Below are positions 7,046 to 13,664 of a DNA stretch of 15,129 nt, piece by piece (position 1 is the stretch's first letter; each line of letters begins with the position of its first letter). Below the pieces are notes generated by a model. It did no database searches, was not told the origin of the DNA, and worked only from the letters and a program-made list of their open reading frames with translations. The translations under genes and the position numbers were made by a program. The stretch is from Microbacteriaceae bacterium (GTDB lineage: Bacteria; Actinomycetota; Actinomycetes; Actinomycetales; Microbacteriaceae), in the NCBI GenBank assembly GCA_025464125.1, contig JAODLU010000009.1:1-15129 (forward strand), read 5' to 3'.

Positions 7046-7849
7046 GTGCGGGTTATTCGCATCGACTCCCTCGATGAGCCGGGCCTCAGCGACTACACCG
7101 ACCTGACAGATGTCGCCGCCAGGCGTCGCACCGAGCCGGCTGGCGGCCTCTACATCGCCGAGGGCTCCAAGATCATCGCCCGTGCTCTCCGGGCCGGTCA
7201 TCGCCCCCGATCTGTGCTGCTGCAAAAGCAGTGGCTGCCCGAAATCGAGCACTTGCTCGAGAGCCACGATGTACCGGTCTTCGTTGGGTCGGCGCAGCTC
7301 CTCGAGCAACTCACGGGATACAACCTCCATCGCGGTGCGCTCGCTTCCATGCACCGACCCGCGCTGCTTCCTGTCGAGCAGGTAATCGCGGGAGCCCGGC
7401 GCGTCGTAGTAATCGAAGACGTGGTCGACCACACGAATGTGGGTGCGATCTTTCGAGCGGCTGCCGGCCTCGGCGCCGACGCCGTGCTCGTCACGCCGCG
7501 CTGCGCGGACCCGCTGTACCGCCGCAGTGTTCGGGTGAGCATGGGCACAGTGCTCCAGGTTCCATGGACGAGACTTCCCGAGTGGCCGGAGGCCAGCGGT
7601 TTGCTGCACGCAGCAGGTTTCACAATCGCCGCTCTTGCCCTGTCTGACAGCGCCGTGACGCTCGACCAGCTTGCTGCGACACCGCCAGAGCGCCTCGCGC
7701 TGCTGCTCGGCGCCGAAGGTGACGGCCTCAGCCGCGAAGCGATCAGCAACGCCGACACAGTGGTGACCATTCCTATGCTGCACGGGGTCGACTCGCTGAA
7801 CGTGGCATCCGCCAGCGCTGTCGCTCTCTGGGCACTTCGCCCGAGGTGA
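7046..7849 (+). CDS. SpoU/TrmH-family RNA 2'-O-methyltransferase
   Basis: A 267-residue SPOUT methyltransferase expected to 2'-O-methylate a ribose in tRNA or rRNA using S-adenosylmethionine. The N-terminal substrate-binding domain spans about 15-105 (YIAEGSKIIARAL at 36-48). The knotted catalytic domain has motif 1 with N131 and R137 in DHTNVGAIFRAA, motif 2 LLLGAEGDGLS (219-229) and motif 3 IPMLHGVDSLNVASASAVAL (242-261). The GTG at 7046 is chosen because AAAGGA ends 6 nt upstream; the upstream open frame would overlap the sirtuin gene. The carboxypeptidase gene follows after 46 bp but seems to have its own promoter. The exact nucleotide target is not predictable from sequence. Confidence 0.93.
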   Translation: MRVIRIDSLDEPGLSDYTDLTDVAARRRTEPAGGLYIAEGSKIIARALRAGHRPRSVLLQKQWLPEIEHLLESHDVPVFVGSAQLLEQLTGYNLHRGALASMHRPALLPVEQVIAGARRVVVIEDVVDHTNVGAIFRAAAGLGADAVLVTPRCADPLYRRSVRVSMGTVLQVPWTRLPEWPEASGLLHAAGFTIAALALSDSAVTLDQLAATPPERLALLLGAEGDGLSREAISNADTVVTIPMLHGVDSLNVASASAVALWALRPR

Positions 7850-7883
7850 GCGGGTCGCACAGCAAGCTCACGTCGGCTCGACC

Positions 7884-7895
7884 TATCCTGTTGGA
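7884..7895 (+). promoter_or_regulatory. -10 box TATCCT for a leaderless carboxypeptidase transcript
   Basis: TATCCT (7884-7889) ends 6 nt before the ATG at 7896, with no Shine-Dalgarno sequence between them. The geometry matches a leaderless actinobacterial start. It means this gene can be expressed apart from the upstream methyltransferase. Confidence 0.65.
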
Positions 7896-9134
7896 ATGCC
7901 GCTGACCCGACGACAGGTGTATCGGCGACGCAGGCTTCTCGTCTTCGGTGCAGTCGCACTCGTCGTCGCGACCGGCCTCTATCTGCCGTTCACCCTCCTC
8001 GCGCCGGTACAGGCTGCGGATGCCGCCGTGCACGAGTTCAGCGCCCCTGCCGCCACCTCCGCAGCGGTGACCTGGCCCGGCTACGGCGCGAGCGCTCTCG
8101 GCGCCGTCGGATACACCGGGGTGCTCGCCGCAAGCGGCAGCACAGATGCGCTGCCCATCGCAAGCATCAGCAAAGTGGTGACCACGCTCGTAGTTCTCGA
8201 TGCCAAGCCGCTTGCGGTCGGTGACAACGGGCCGGACGTCACCTTCACAGCGGCAGACGCCGCCCTCTACGGCAAGTACGTCGCACTCAAAGGAAAAGTG
8301 GCTGGCATGCCGGTTGGGTCACACCTCAGCCAGCTCGACTTCATGCGTGTGGTGCTTGTCGTATCGGCAAACAACTACGCGGATGCCCTGTCCACCTGGG
8401 CATTCGGCTCTTCAGCCGCATACCTCGCCGCCACCGGGGCCTGGCTTGCAAAACACGGGCTGGATCACACGACCGTGCTCGAACCGACCGGCATCGACCC
8501 CGGTAACACCAGCACCGCGAGCGACCTGGTCGCGCTTGGCAAACTTGCACTCGCGAATCCGGTGGTCGCATCGATCGTGAGAACACCGTCTGTCAGCTAC
8601 CCCGGAATCGGTACGTACACCAATACGAATGAACTGCTGGGAGTCGACGGCATCGACGGCATCAAGACCGGCACCCTCGACAGCGCCGGGGCGATGCTGC
8701 TCTTTGCCGCGGACTTCACGGTGGGGACCGACACGATCACCCTCGTGGGAGCGGTGCTCGGCGGAAAGGACCACGACTCCCTCAACGTGGCGGTCAGGTC
8801 CCTTCTACAGAGCGCAGAGACGGGATTCCACCAGGTCACCCTCACCACGAAAGGCCAGCCTTTCGCCACCTATACGACTCCCTGGGGTGCCAGCGCTGCG
8901 GCCGTCGCCGAAACCGCGAACACCGCCATCGCGTGGGGTGCGACTCCCGTTACGGCAGTGGTCGACTCCGTGCAGGTGCACCTCGCTAAGCGGGGTAGCG
9001 CCGCCGGCACCGTGGTGTTCACTGTGGGGGAGCGCAGCATCCGGGTTCCTCTCGAACTGGACAGCACGATCAGCGATCCGGGGCCGTGGTGGCGACTGGG
9101 ACATCCCCTCGAGGCGCTCGACATCGCCGCGTGA
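7896..9134 (+). CDS. D-alanyl-D-alanine carboxypeptidase (S11, low-molecular-mass PBP)
   Basis: A 412-residue serine peptidase that would trim the terminal D-Ala of peptidoglycan stem peptides outside the membrane. The three penicillin-binding motifs are present: SISK (S90, K93), SAN (157-159) and KTG (257-259). An Arg-rich start (RRQVYRRRR) precedes one hydrophobic helix at about 13-35, which acts as an uncleaved anchor or signal peptide; no lipobox cysteine is seen. The region after residue 310 is a beta-rich C-terminal domain without an obvious amphipathic anchor helix, so attachment is probably N-terminal, unlike E. coli PBP5. The start ATG is supported by the leaderless -10 box. The family is clear; a beta-lactamase-like role is unlikely given the KTG and fold order. 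Confidence 0.92.
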   Translation: MPLTRRQVYRRRRLLVFGAVALVVATGLYLPFTLLAPVQAADAAVHEFSAPAATSAAVTWPGYGASALGAVGYTGVLAASGSTDALPIASISKVVTTLVVLDAKPLAVGDNGPDVTFTAADAALYGKYVALKGKVAGMPVGSHLSQLDFMRVVLVVSANNYADALSTWAFGSSAAYLAATGAWLAKHGLDHTTVLEPTGIDPGNTSTASDLVALGKLALANPVVASIVRTPSVSYPGIGTYTNTNELLGVDGIDGIKTGTLDSAGAMLLFAADFTVGTDTITLVGAVLGGKDHDSLNVAVRSLLQSAETGFHQVTLTTKGQPFATYTTPWGASAAAVAETANTAIAWGATPVTAVVDSVQVHLAKRGSAAGTVVFTVGERSIRVPLELDSTISDPGPWWRLGHPLEALDIAA

Positions 9135-9161
9135 ATTAACGTGATTGTCATGCCGGCTGGG

Positions 9162-9171
9162 GCATATATGC
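9162..9171. promoter_or_regulatory. Palindrome GCATATATGC upstream of the desaturase gene
   Basis: A perfect 10-bp palindrome in the 130-bp region before the desaturase, about 24 bp upstream of a possible -10 box. It is an AT-rich island in GC-rich DNA and could be an operator or promoter element. Its role is inference; short palindromes also occur by chance. Confidence 0.25.
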
Positions 9172-9194
9172 ATACCACTCACAGCATCCACCCC

Positions 9195-9200
9195 TAGTGT
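9195..9200 (+). promoter_or_regulatory. Possible -10 box for the desaturase gene
   Basis: TAGTGT fits TANNNT and would give a leader of about 58 nt before the GTG start. No convincing -35 is seen. Confidence 0.4.
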
Positions 9201-9264
9201 GAGAAACATCTACGGAGCGTCTGCTCCCACCCCGGCTGGGAAGTCATTTCCGAAGCGAGGGACC

Positions 9265-10419
9265 GTGTCTGATTCCGCCTATCTGGCCCAAGTCCCGGCC
9301 CTTGTAGCTACTTCCTCTTCTACAACTACTTCGTCCGCCCCCGTCGTCACATTCACGAAGACGCGCCCAGGCGGCAATGGAGCGAACCCGACGACCGAGT
9401 ATTCGGCCCTTCTTCGCACAGTGCGTGATGCCGGCCTCCTTCGCCGCCGCACCTGGTTTTACGGAATGGTGTTCGGCCTTATCTCGATAGTTCTCGGTGG
9501 CGCCGTAACCGGCTTCATCCTGCTGGGAGACACCTGGTACCAGTTGCTTATCGCTGGCGTGCTCGGCGTTGTGCTCACCCAATACGCATTCCTCGCCCAC
9601 GAGGCGTCACACCGCCAGGTTTTCAGCTCGGGGCGGGCGAACGATGTCGCAGGCCGAACGATCGCGAACCTTTTCGTCGGCATCAGCTATTCGTGGTGGA
9701 TGACCAAACACAGCCGTCATCACGCTAACCCGAACGTGCTTGGCAAAGACCCTGACATCGAACGCGACTTCGTCTCATTCACGGAGACGGATGCTGCTAA
9801 AGCAACCGGACTCTATGGCTGGGCGACCAGGCGCCAGGGCTACCTCTTCTTCCCGATCCTCATGTTCGAGGGCGTGAACCTGCACCTCCACGGCTTCCGC
9901 ACGGTGTTCGGTCGCGGCAAGGTCGACAAGCGCTGGGTCGAGATCGCAATGCTGCTCGCGAGGGTCGGAGCGTACCTCACGGTCGTCTTCCTCTGCCTGC
10001 CGCTCGGCATGGGCTTCGCCTTCATCGGCGTACAACTCGCAGTCTTCGGCGTGTACATGGGCGCATCGTTCGCCCCGAACCACAAAGGCATGCCGGTTTT
10101 GCCGCACGACAGCAAAGTCGACTTCCTGCGTCGCCAGGTGCTCACCTCGCGCAACGTCAAGGGCAGCTGGGTAATGGACAGTTACATGGGCGGGCTCAAC
10201 TACCAGATCGAGCACCACCTCTTTCCGAACATGCCTCGCCCCCATCTCGCCAAGGCGCAGGAGATCGTGAAGGAGTACTGCGACACGCATCGCATCCTCT
10301 ACACGGAAACGACTCTCAGCGAGTCGTACGGCATCGTCATCCAGTACCTGAATCGTGTCGGACTGGCGTCTGGCGGCGATCCGTTCGATTGCCCGGCGGC
10401 CACTCAGTTCGGGCGTTAG
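9265..10419 (+). CDS. Membrane fatty acid desaturase (acyl-lipid type)
   Basis: A 384-residue integral membrane di-iron desaturase that introduces double bonds into acyl chains. The three histidine boxes are HEASH (112-116), HSRHH (149-153) and QIEHH (314-318); the Gln in the third box is typical of front-end desaturases, though it carries no cytochrome b5 domain. Hydrophobic segments lie at about 68-88, 92-111, 230-247 and 249-268. Residues 11-40 are an odd Ser/Thr-rich, slightly AT-richer stretch before the conserved GANPTTEYSALLRTVR. The GTG start at 9265 follows GCGAGGG with a short 3-nt gap; the frame is open to 9145, but that stretch covers the putative promoter. Electron donors are not encoded nearby. 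A role in cold adaptation of membranes is usual for the family. Confidence 0.92.
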   Translation: MSDSAYLAQVPALVATSSSTTTSSAPVVTFTKTRPGGNGANPTTEYSALLRTVRDAGLLRRRTWFYGMVFGLISIVLGGAVTGFILLGDTWYQLLIAGVLGVVLTQYAFLAHEASHRQVFSSGRANDVAGRTIANLFVGISYSWWMTKHSRHHANPNVLGKDPDIERDFVSFTETDAAKATGLYGWATRRQGYLFFPILMFEGVNLHLHGFRTVFGRGKVDKRWVEIAMLLARVGAYLTVVFLCLPLGMGFAFIGVQLAVFGVYMGASFAPNHKGMPVLPHDSKVDFLRRQVLTSRNVKGSWVMDSYMGGLNYQIEHHLFPNMPRPHLAKAQEIVKEYCDTHRILYTETTLSESYGIVIQYLNRVGLASGGDPFDCPAATQFGR

Positions 10420-10476
10420 CGCAGCGCCACGGGCCGTTCCTCGCTCTAGGGCGGCCGTTGCGGCAGTCAGTAGTTG

Positions 10477-11262
10477 CTACAGCGCAGTCGTCTTGTACGG
10501 CGCGACTTCCGGCCGCTTGGGCGAAATCCCGTCACCGGAAGACTGGTGGCGTATGCGCCGCATCACCCACGGCACGAAGTACTCGCGGGCCCAACCCATA
10601 TCTTCAACCCTCGCCTGTCGCCATCTGACCTTCGACAGCGGCTCGGGGCTGTAAGGTTCGAGCTCGTTTTGCACATGCAGGGAGTCGAGAACCATCCTGG
10701 CGATCGTTGTATGGCCGATGGGGGAGAAGTGCAAGCGATCCGGTGCCCACATTCGTGTGTCTTTCAGTTCCCTGAGCGCCCACATGTCGGCGACCACGAC
10801 GTCATGCCGCTGGGCAATTGCCCGCAGGTTCTCGTTATAGATCGCAACCTTGCCCCTGATGCGGCGCATCACAGGAGTCATGCCGATGTCCGGTCCGTTG
10901 AAGAGCACGACGGTGGCGCCGTCTGAGCGGAGCTTCTCGATGCCATGCTCAAGGCGAGATGCCACCTCATCCGGATCCGTATTCGGCCGAATGATGTCAT
11001 TGCCGCCAGCAGAGATGGTGATCAAATCAGGCCGAAGCGCCAGGGCCGTGTCGATTTGCTCATCGAGGATCTGCTGGAGGAGTCGGCCCCTGATGGCGAG
11101 GTTCGCGTACGCGAATTGCTCGTTCTGTTCGCTCAGCACCTCTGCCACCCTGTCGGCCCAGCCGCGATAGCCGCCGGGGCTTAAGGGTTCCGGGTCGCCG
11201 ATTCCCTCGGTAAACGAGTCGCCGATGGCGACGTACCGGGACCAGGGATGCCGTTCTGCCAT
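10477..11262 (-). CDS. SGNH/GDSL-family hydrolase
   Basis: A 261-residue SGNH esterase or lipase with no signal peptide, so probably cytoplasmic. Block I is GDSFTEG with nucleophile S16, the block II glycine is in NLAIRG (54-59), block III is GGND with N88, and block V is DRLH with D175 and H178. The last 60 residues (Trp/Arg-rich) lie outside the fold. The ATG at 11260-11262 has AGGATGGAG upstream; the frame stays open to 11382 but that stretch shows no start support. It converges on the desaturase gene with a 57-bp gap and is divergent from the small membrane protein. Its substrate (acyl ester, thioester or deacetylated sugar) is unknown. Confidence 0.9.
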   Translation of the reverse strand: MAERHPWSRYVAIGDSFTEGIGDPEPLSPGGYRGWADRVAEVLSEQNEQFAYANLAIRGRLLQQILDEQIDTALALRPDLITISAGGNDIIRPNTDPDEVASRLEHGIEKLRSDGATVVLFNGPDIGMTPVMRRIRGKVAIYNENLRAIAQRHDVVVADMWALRELKDTRMWAPDRLHFSPIGHTTIARMVLDSLHVQNELEPYSPEPLSKVRWRQARVEDMGWAREYFVPWVMRRIRHQSSGDGISPKRPEVAPYKTTAL

Positions 11263-11356
11263 GTCTCCATCCTGCGCCCGAATCCGGGGATGGCCAAAAC
11301 GGACCGGGAATCTCAGCACTGTCGGCGTACACCCAGAATTGCCATCGTCAAGGCCG

Positions 11357-11385
11357 TTGTCCCCTCTATGGGGGCGGACCACAGT
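11357..11385 (+). promoter_or_regulatory. Possible promoter for the GlsB-like gene
   Basis: TTGTCC (11357-11362) and CACAGT (11380-11385) are separated by 17 bp, a weak match to a -35/-10 pair. They lie in the 179-bp divergent region. No clear stress-sigma promoter is recognised. Confidence 0.25.
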
Positions 11386-11391
11386 AGTAGC

Positions 11392-11413
11392 GGGATTCCG
11401 AGACTCGGGTCCC
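11392..11413 (+). other. Imperfect inverted repeat in the leader of the GlsB-like gene
   Basis: GGGATTCCGAG and CTCGGGTCCC can pair (GGGA with TCCC, CCGAG with CTCGG) around a TT/G internal mismatch and a one-base loop. As DNA this is a near-palindrome suited to a dimeric regulator; as RNA the tiny loop would open some pairs. It lies 17 nt before the GGGAGG ribosome site. Function unknown. Confidence 0.35.
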
Positions 11414-11441
11414 GCACCAAATGATGTGCTGGGAGGTCATT

Positions 11442-11708
11442 ATGGGAATCATTGGCTGGATAATTCTTGGGCTAATCGCCGGAGCGATCGCGAAGGCAAT
11501 CCTGCCGGGACGCCAGGGCGGCGGGTGGCTCATCACCCTTCTGCTTGGTGTTGTTGGTGCCCTGCTCGGCGGCTGGATTGCTTCTGCGATCTTCGGCGTC
11601 GATATGGGCGGGTTCTTCGATCTGCGCACCTGGTTGATCGCCATCGTCGGCTCTATCGTCGTGCTCCTGATCTACGGCCTCATCTTTGGCCGCAGGAGTC
11701 GCGCCTGA
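11442..11708 (+). CDS. GlsB/YeaQ/YmgE-family stress-response membrane protein
   Basis: An 88-residue, glycine-rich protein with three predicted membrane helices at about 3-20, 29-49 and 62-82. The family hallmark is seen in GWIILGLIAGAIAKAILPG followed by a GG pair and GALLGGW. Members are linked to general stress responses, but the molecular function is not known. The ATG at 11442 has GGGAGG 5 nt upstream; an earlier in-frame ATG at 11421 lacks a ribosome site and would add six unusual residues. A monocistronic unit is likely, since its own leader precedes it and a strong hairpin follows 24 bp after the stop. Confidence 0.9.
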   Translation: MGIIGWIILGLIAGAIAKAILPGRQGGGWLITLLLGVVGALLGGWIASAIFGVDMGGFFDLRTWLIAIVGSIVVLLIYGLIFGRRSRA

Positions 11709-11732
11709 CCCCAATTGCTTAACCCGAACCTG

Positions 11733-11769
11733 ATTGAGGGCCCGCACCGGCATGGTGCGGGCCCTCAAT
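11733..11769 (+). terminator. Hairpin terminator after the GlsB-like gene
   Basis: ATTGAGGGCCCGCACC and GGTGCGGGCCCTCAAT form a perfect 16-bp stem with a GGCAT loop. It is followed by GGTTTGTTC, a poor U-tract on the plus strand. The AT at the stem base means it could also work on the minus strand, but no minus-strand gene ends here. It separates the small membrane protein gene from the helicase promoter and argues against any helicase start upstream of it. Confidence 0.85.
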
Positions 11770-11835
11770 GGTTTGTTCGGCACCTCGAATCTGCGGCGAC
11801 GGAGCGATCGGGCACAGCGTGTCTCCTGCTGCAGG

Positions 11836-11849
11836 TAGTGTCTGTGCAA
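11836..11849 (+). promoter_or_regulatory. -10 box TAGTGT for a probably leaderless helicase transcript
   Basis: TAGTGT (11836-11841) ends 8 nt before the GTG at 11850, with no Shine-Dalgarno sequence in between. A second GTG at 11844 is too close to the box to be a transcription start. The -35 is not recognisable. Confidence 0.5.
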
Positions 11850-13664
11850 GTGAGCACTCCGCAGCCGGCCGACCCTGCACCCCGCGTGCAGGTTGGCCGC
11901 GCCGCCGCCGAACACCTCTCACCCGCTTTCCCGGAGCGCGCTGCCAGAGGTACCGCAGACAAACTGCGTGCATGGCAGGAAGAGGCGCTCGAAACGTACT
12001 GGGCTACAGAGCCACGGGACTTTCTCGTTGCCGCAACGCCCGGGTCTGGCAAAACCACCTTCGCCCTTCGTCTCGCCACTGAGCTCATCGCGCAGCGAAA
12101 GGTGGACCGCGTCACCGTAGTCGCCCCAACCGAGCACCTGAAACGCCAGTGGGCTGACGCCGCACACAAGGTTGGACTCCGACTTGATCCTGTGTTCCGT
12201 AACGCACAGGGCTGGGCTGGCAAGCACTTCCACGGCGTTGCCGTCACCTACGCTCAGGTCGCCATGCGCCCTGCGCTGCACAGGTCGATGACCGAGAACA
12301 GCCGCACACTGGTCATTCTGGACGAGGTGCACCACGGTGGCGATGCTCTTAGCTGGGGGGACGGCATCCGGGACGCATTCGGTCCGGCAGCCCGGCGGCT
12401 CTCCCTTACCGGCACTCCTTTTCGCTCGGATACCTCCCCAATCCCGTTCGTCACCTATTACCCAGACGAGCACGGCATTCGTACATCGCACGCCGACTAC
12501 GGCTACGGCTACGGGCGCGCGCTGGCCGACGGCGTCGTGCGCCCGGTAATCTTCCTCGCTTACGCGGGCAAGATGCGCTGGCGCACCCGCACAGGCGACG
12601 AGATGGAGGCACGTCTCGGCGAGGGAGACACCAAAGACATCACCGCGCAGGCATGGCGAACTGCTCTCGACCCCGAAGGCGAGTGGATTCCGGCCGTGCT
12701 GAAGGCTGCAAATCGTCGACTCACCGAGGTGCGCCATGGCGTGCCAGACGCAGGTGGCCTCGTGATCGCGACCGACCACTATGCAGCGCGTGCCTATGCG
12801 GCCATCCTTGCTGCCATCACTGGCGTCGAACCCACAGTGGTGCTCTCCGACGAGAAGGCGGCGACCGACAGGATCGCATCGTTCGCGAAAAGCGAGAGTC
12901 GCTGGATGGTGGCCGTCAGGATGGTCTCCGAGGGGGTCGATATCCCGCGCCTCGGGGTCGGGGTCTATGCGACATCCGCTTCGACGCCGCTGTATTTCGC
13001 GCAGGCAATTGGCCGTTTCGTTCGCACCCGACGACGTGGCGAGACCGCTTCCATCTTCTTGCCGAGCGTGCCATCGCTTATGGCACTGGCAAGCCAACTC
13101 GAACTGGAGCGCGACCATGCTCTTGACCGGGATGTCGGCGAGGGCCTGGAAGAGATCCTGCTCGATGATGACGCCGCTGACGATGCGAACCGGGTCGAGT
13201 CCGCGTCCGGGGACTCGTTGCTGTTCGATTTCACACCCCTCGAGTCAGAGGCCGCATTCGACCGGGTGCTCTTCGATGGCGCGGAATTCGGCGCTGGCGC
13301 CGTCGTCGGCAGCCTCGAGGAGGAAGACTTCATTGGCATTCCCGGGCTGCTCGAACCCGACCAGGTGAAAGAACTGTTGAAAAGCCGGCATGCACGGCAG
13401 GCCCGCCGCATCTCAGATAGGCAGCGCAAGGCGGATGCCGCCGGCGAAAGCCCCGCAGAACCCGCGCCGCTCTATCGCAGCCTGAAGGAACAGCGCAGCC
13501 TTCTCACCAGCCTGGTCGGCATCCGGGCAAAGGCGACAGGGGAGCCGCACGCCATGATCCACGCTGAGCTGCGGCGAATAGTCGGCGGCCCTGCAGTGCC
13601 CCAGGCCAGCGTTTCGCAGCTGCAGGCGCGCATTGATCTTCTGCGCAAACGGCTGAAGAACTAA
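11850..13664 (+). CDS. DEAD/DEAH-box (SF2) helicase
   Basis: A 604-residue superfamily 2 ATPase, probably a DNA translocase or helicase. The Q-like entry is LRAWQEEALE (39-48), Walker A ATPGSGKT (62-69, K68), motif Ia VVAPTEHLKRQW (90-101), motif II DEVH (158-161), motif III TGTPFR (187-192), motif V VSEGVDIP (359-366) and motif VI QAIGRFVR (385-392). The core resembles the UvrB/XPB/type I-III restriction translocase group. Residues 403-604 carry no domain I know: an acidic stretch (429-460), an Arg/Lys-rich segment (512-528) and a C-terminal coiled-coil-like helix. No methylase or nuclease partner is nearby, so restriction is unlikely. The GTG at 11850 is chosen from the leaderless -10; the frame upstream crosses the terminator. 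Its TAA overlaps the dnaE2 stop by 4 bp. Confidence 0.9.
   Translation: MSTPQPADPAPRVQVGRAAAEHLSPAFPERAARGTADKLRAWQEEALETYWATEPRDFLVAATPGSGKTTFALRLATELIAQRKVDRVTVVAPTEHLKRQWADAAHKVGLRLDPVFRNAQGWAGKHFHGVAVTYAQVAMRPALHRSMTENSRTLVILDEVHHGGDALSWGDGIRDAFGPAARRLSLTGTPFRSDTSPIPFVTYYPDEHGIRTSHADYGYGYGRALADGVVRPVIFLAYAGKMRWRTRTGDEMEARLGEGDTKDITAQAWRTALDPEGEWIPAVLKAANRRLTEVRHGVPDAGGLVIATDHYAARAYAAILAAITGVEPTVVLSDEKAATDRIASFAKSESRWMVAVRMVSEGVDIPRLGVGVYATSASTPLYFAQAIGRFVRTRRRGETASIFLPSVPSLMALASQLELERDHALDRDVGEGLEEILLDDDAADDANRVESASGDSLLFDFTPLESEAAFDRVLFDGAEFGAGAVVGSLEEEDFIGIPGLLEPDQVKELLKSRHARQARRISDRQRKADAAGESPAEPAPLYRSLKEQRSLLTSLVGIRAKATGEPHAMIHAELRRIVGGPAVPQASVSQLQARIDLLRKRLKN

Noticed and set aside
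6788..7783. Long minus-strand open frame across the RNA methyltransferase
   Set aside because: It is antisense to conserved SpoU motifs and also crosses the sirtuin start; no domain was recognised.
10420..10476. Possible bidirectional terminator between the desaturase and SGNH genes
   Set aside because: GGCCG and CGGCC can pair, but the stem is short and mismatched and no T-run follows, so I do not call it.
11361..11374. CCCC-TCTAT-GGGG mini hairpin before the GlsB-like gene
   Set aside because: Only four base pairs, and it falls within the putative promoter spacer; likely chance in GC-rich DNA.
11715..11849. Earlier start for the helicase
   Set aside because: The segment includes the 16-bp terminator stem and the putative -10 box, and its codons show no helicase similarity.
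11919..13118. Long minus-strand open frame (399 codons) inside the helicase
   Set aside because: It is antisense to conserved helicase motifs, has no recognisable domain, and is expected from GC-rich third positions.
11850..13664. Helicase as part of a restriction or phage-defence system
   Set aside because: No methyltransferase, nuclease, or other defence gene is adjacent, and the neighbours are housekeeping and repair genes.
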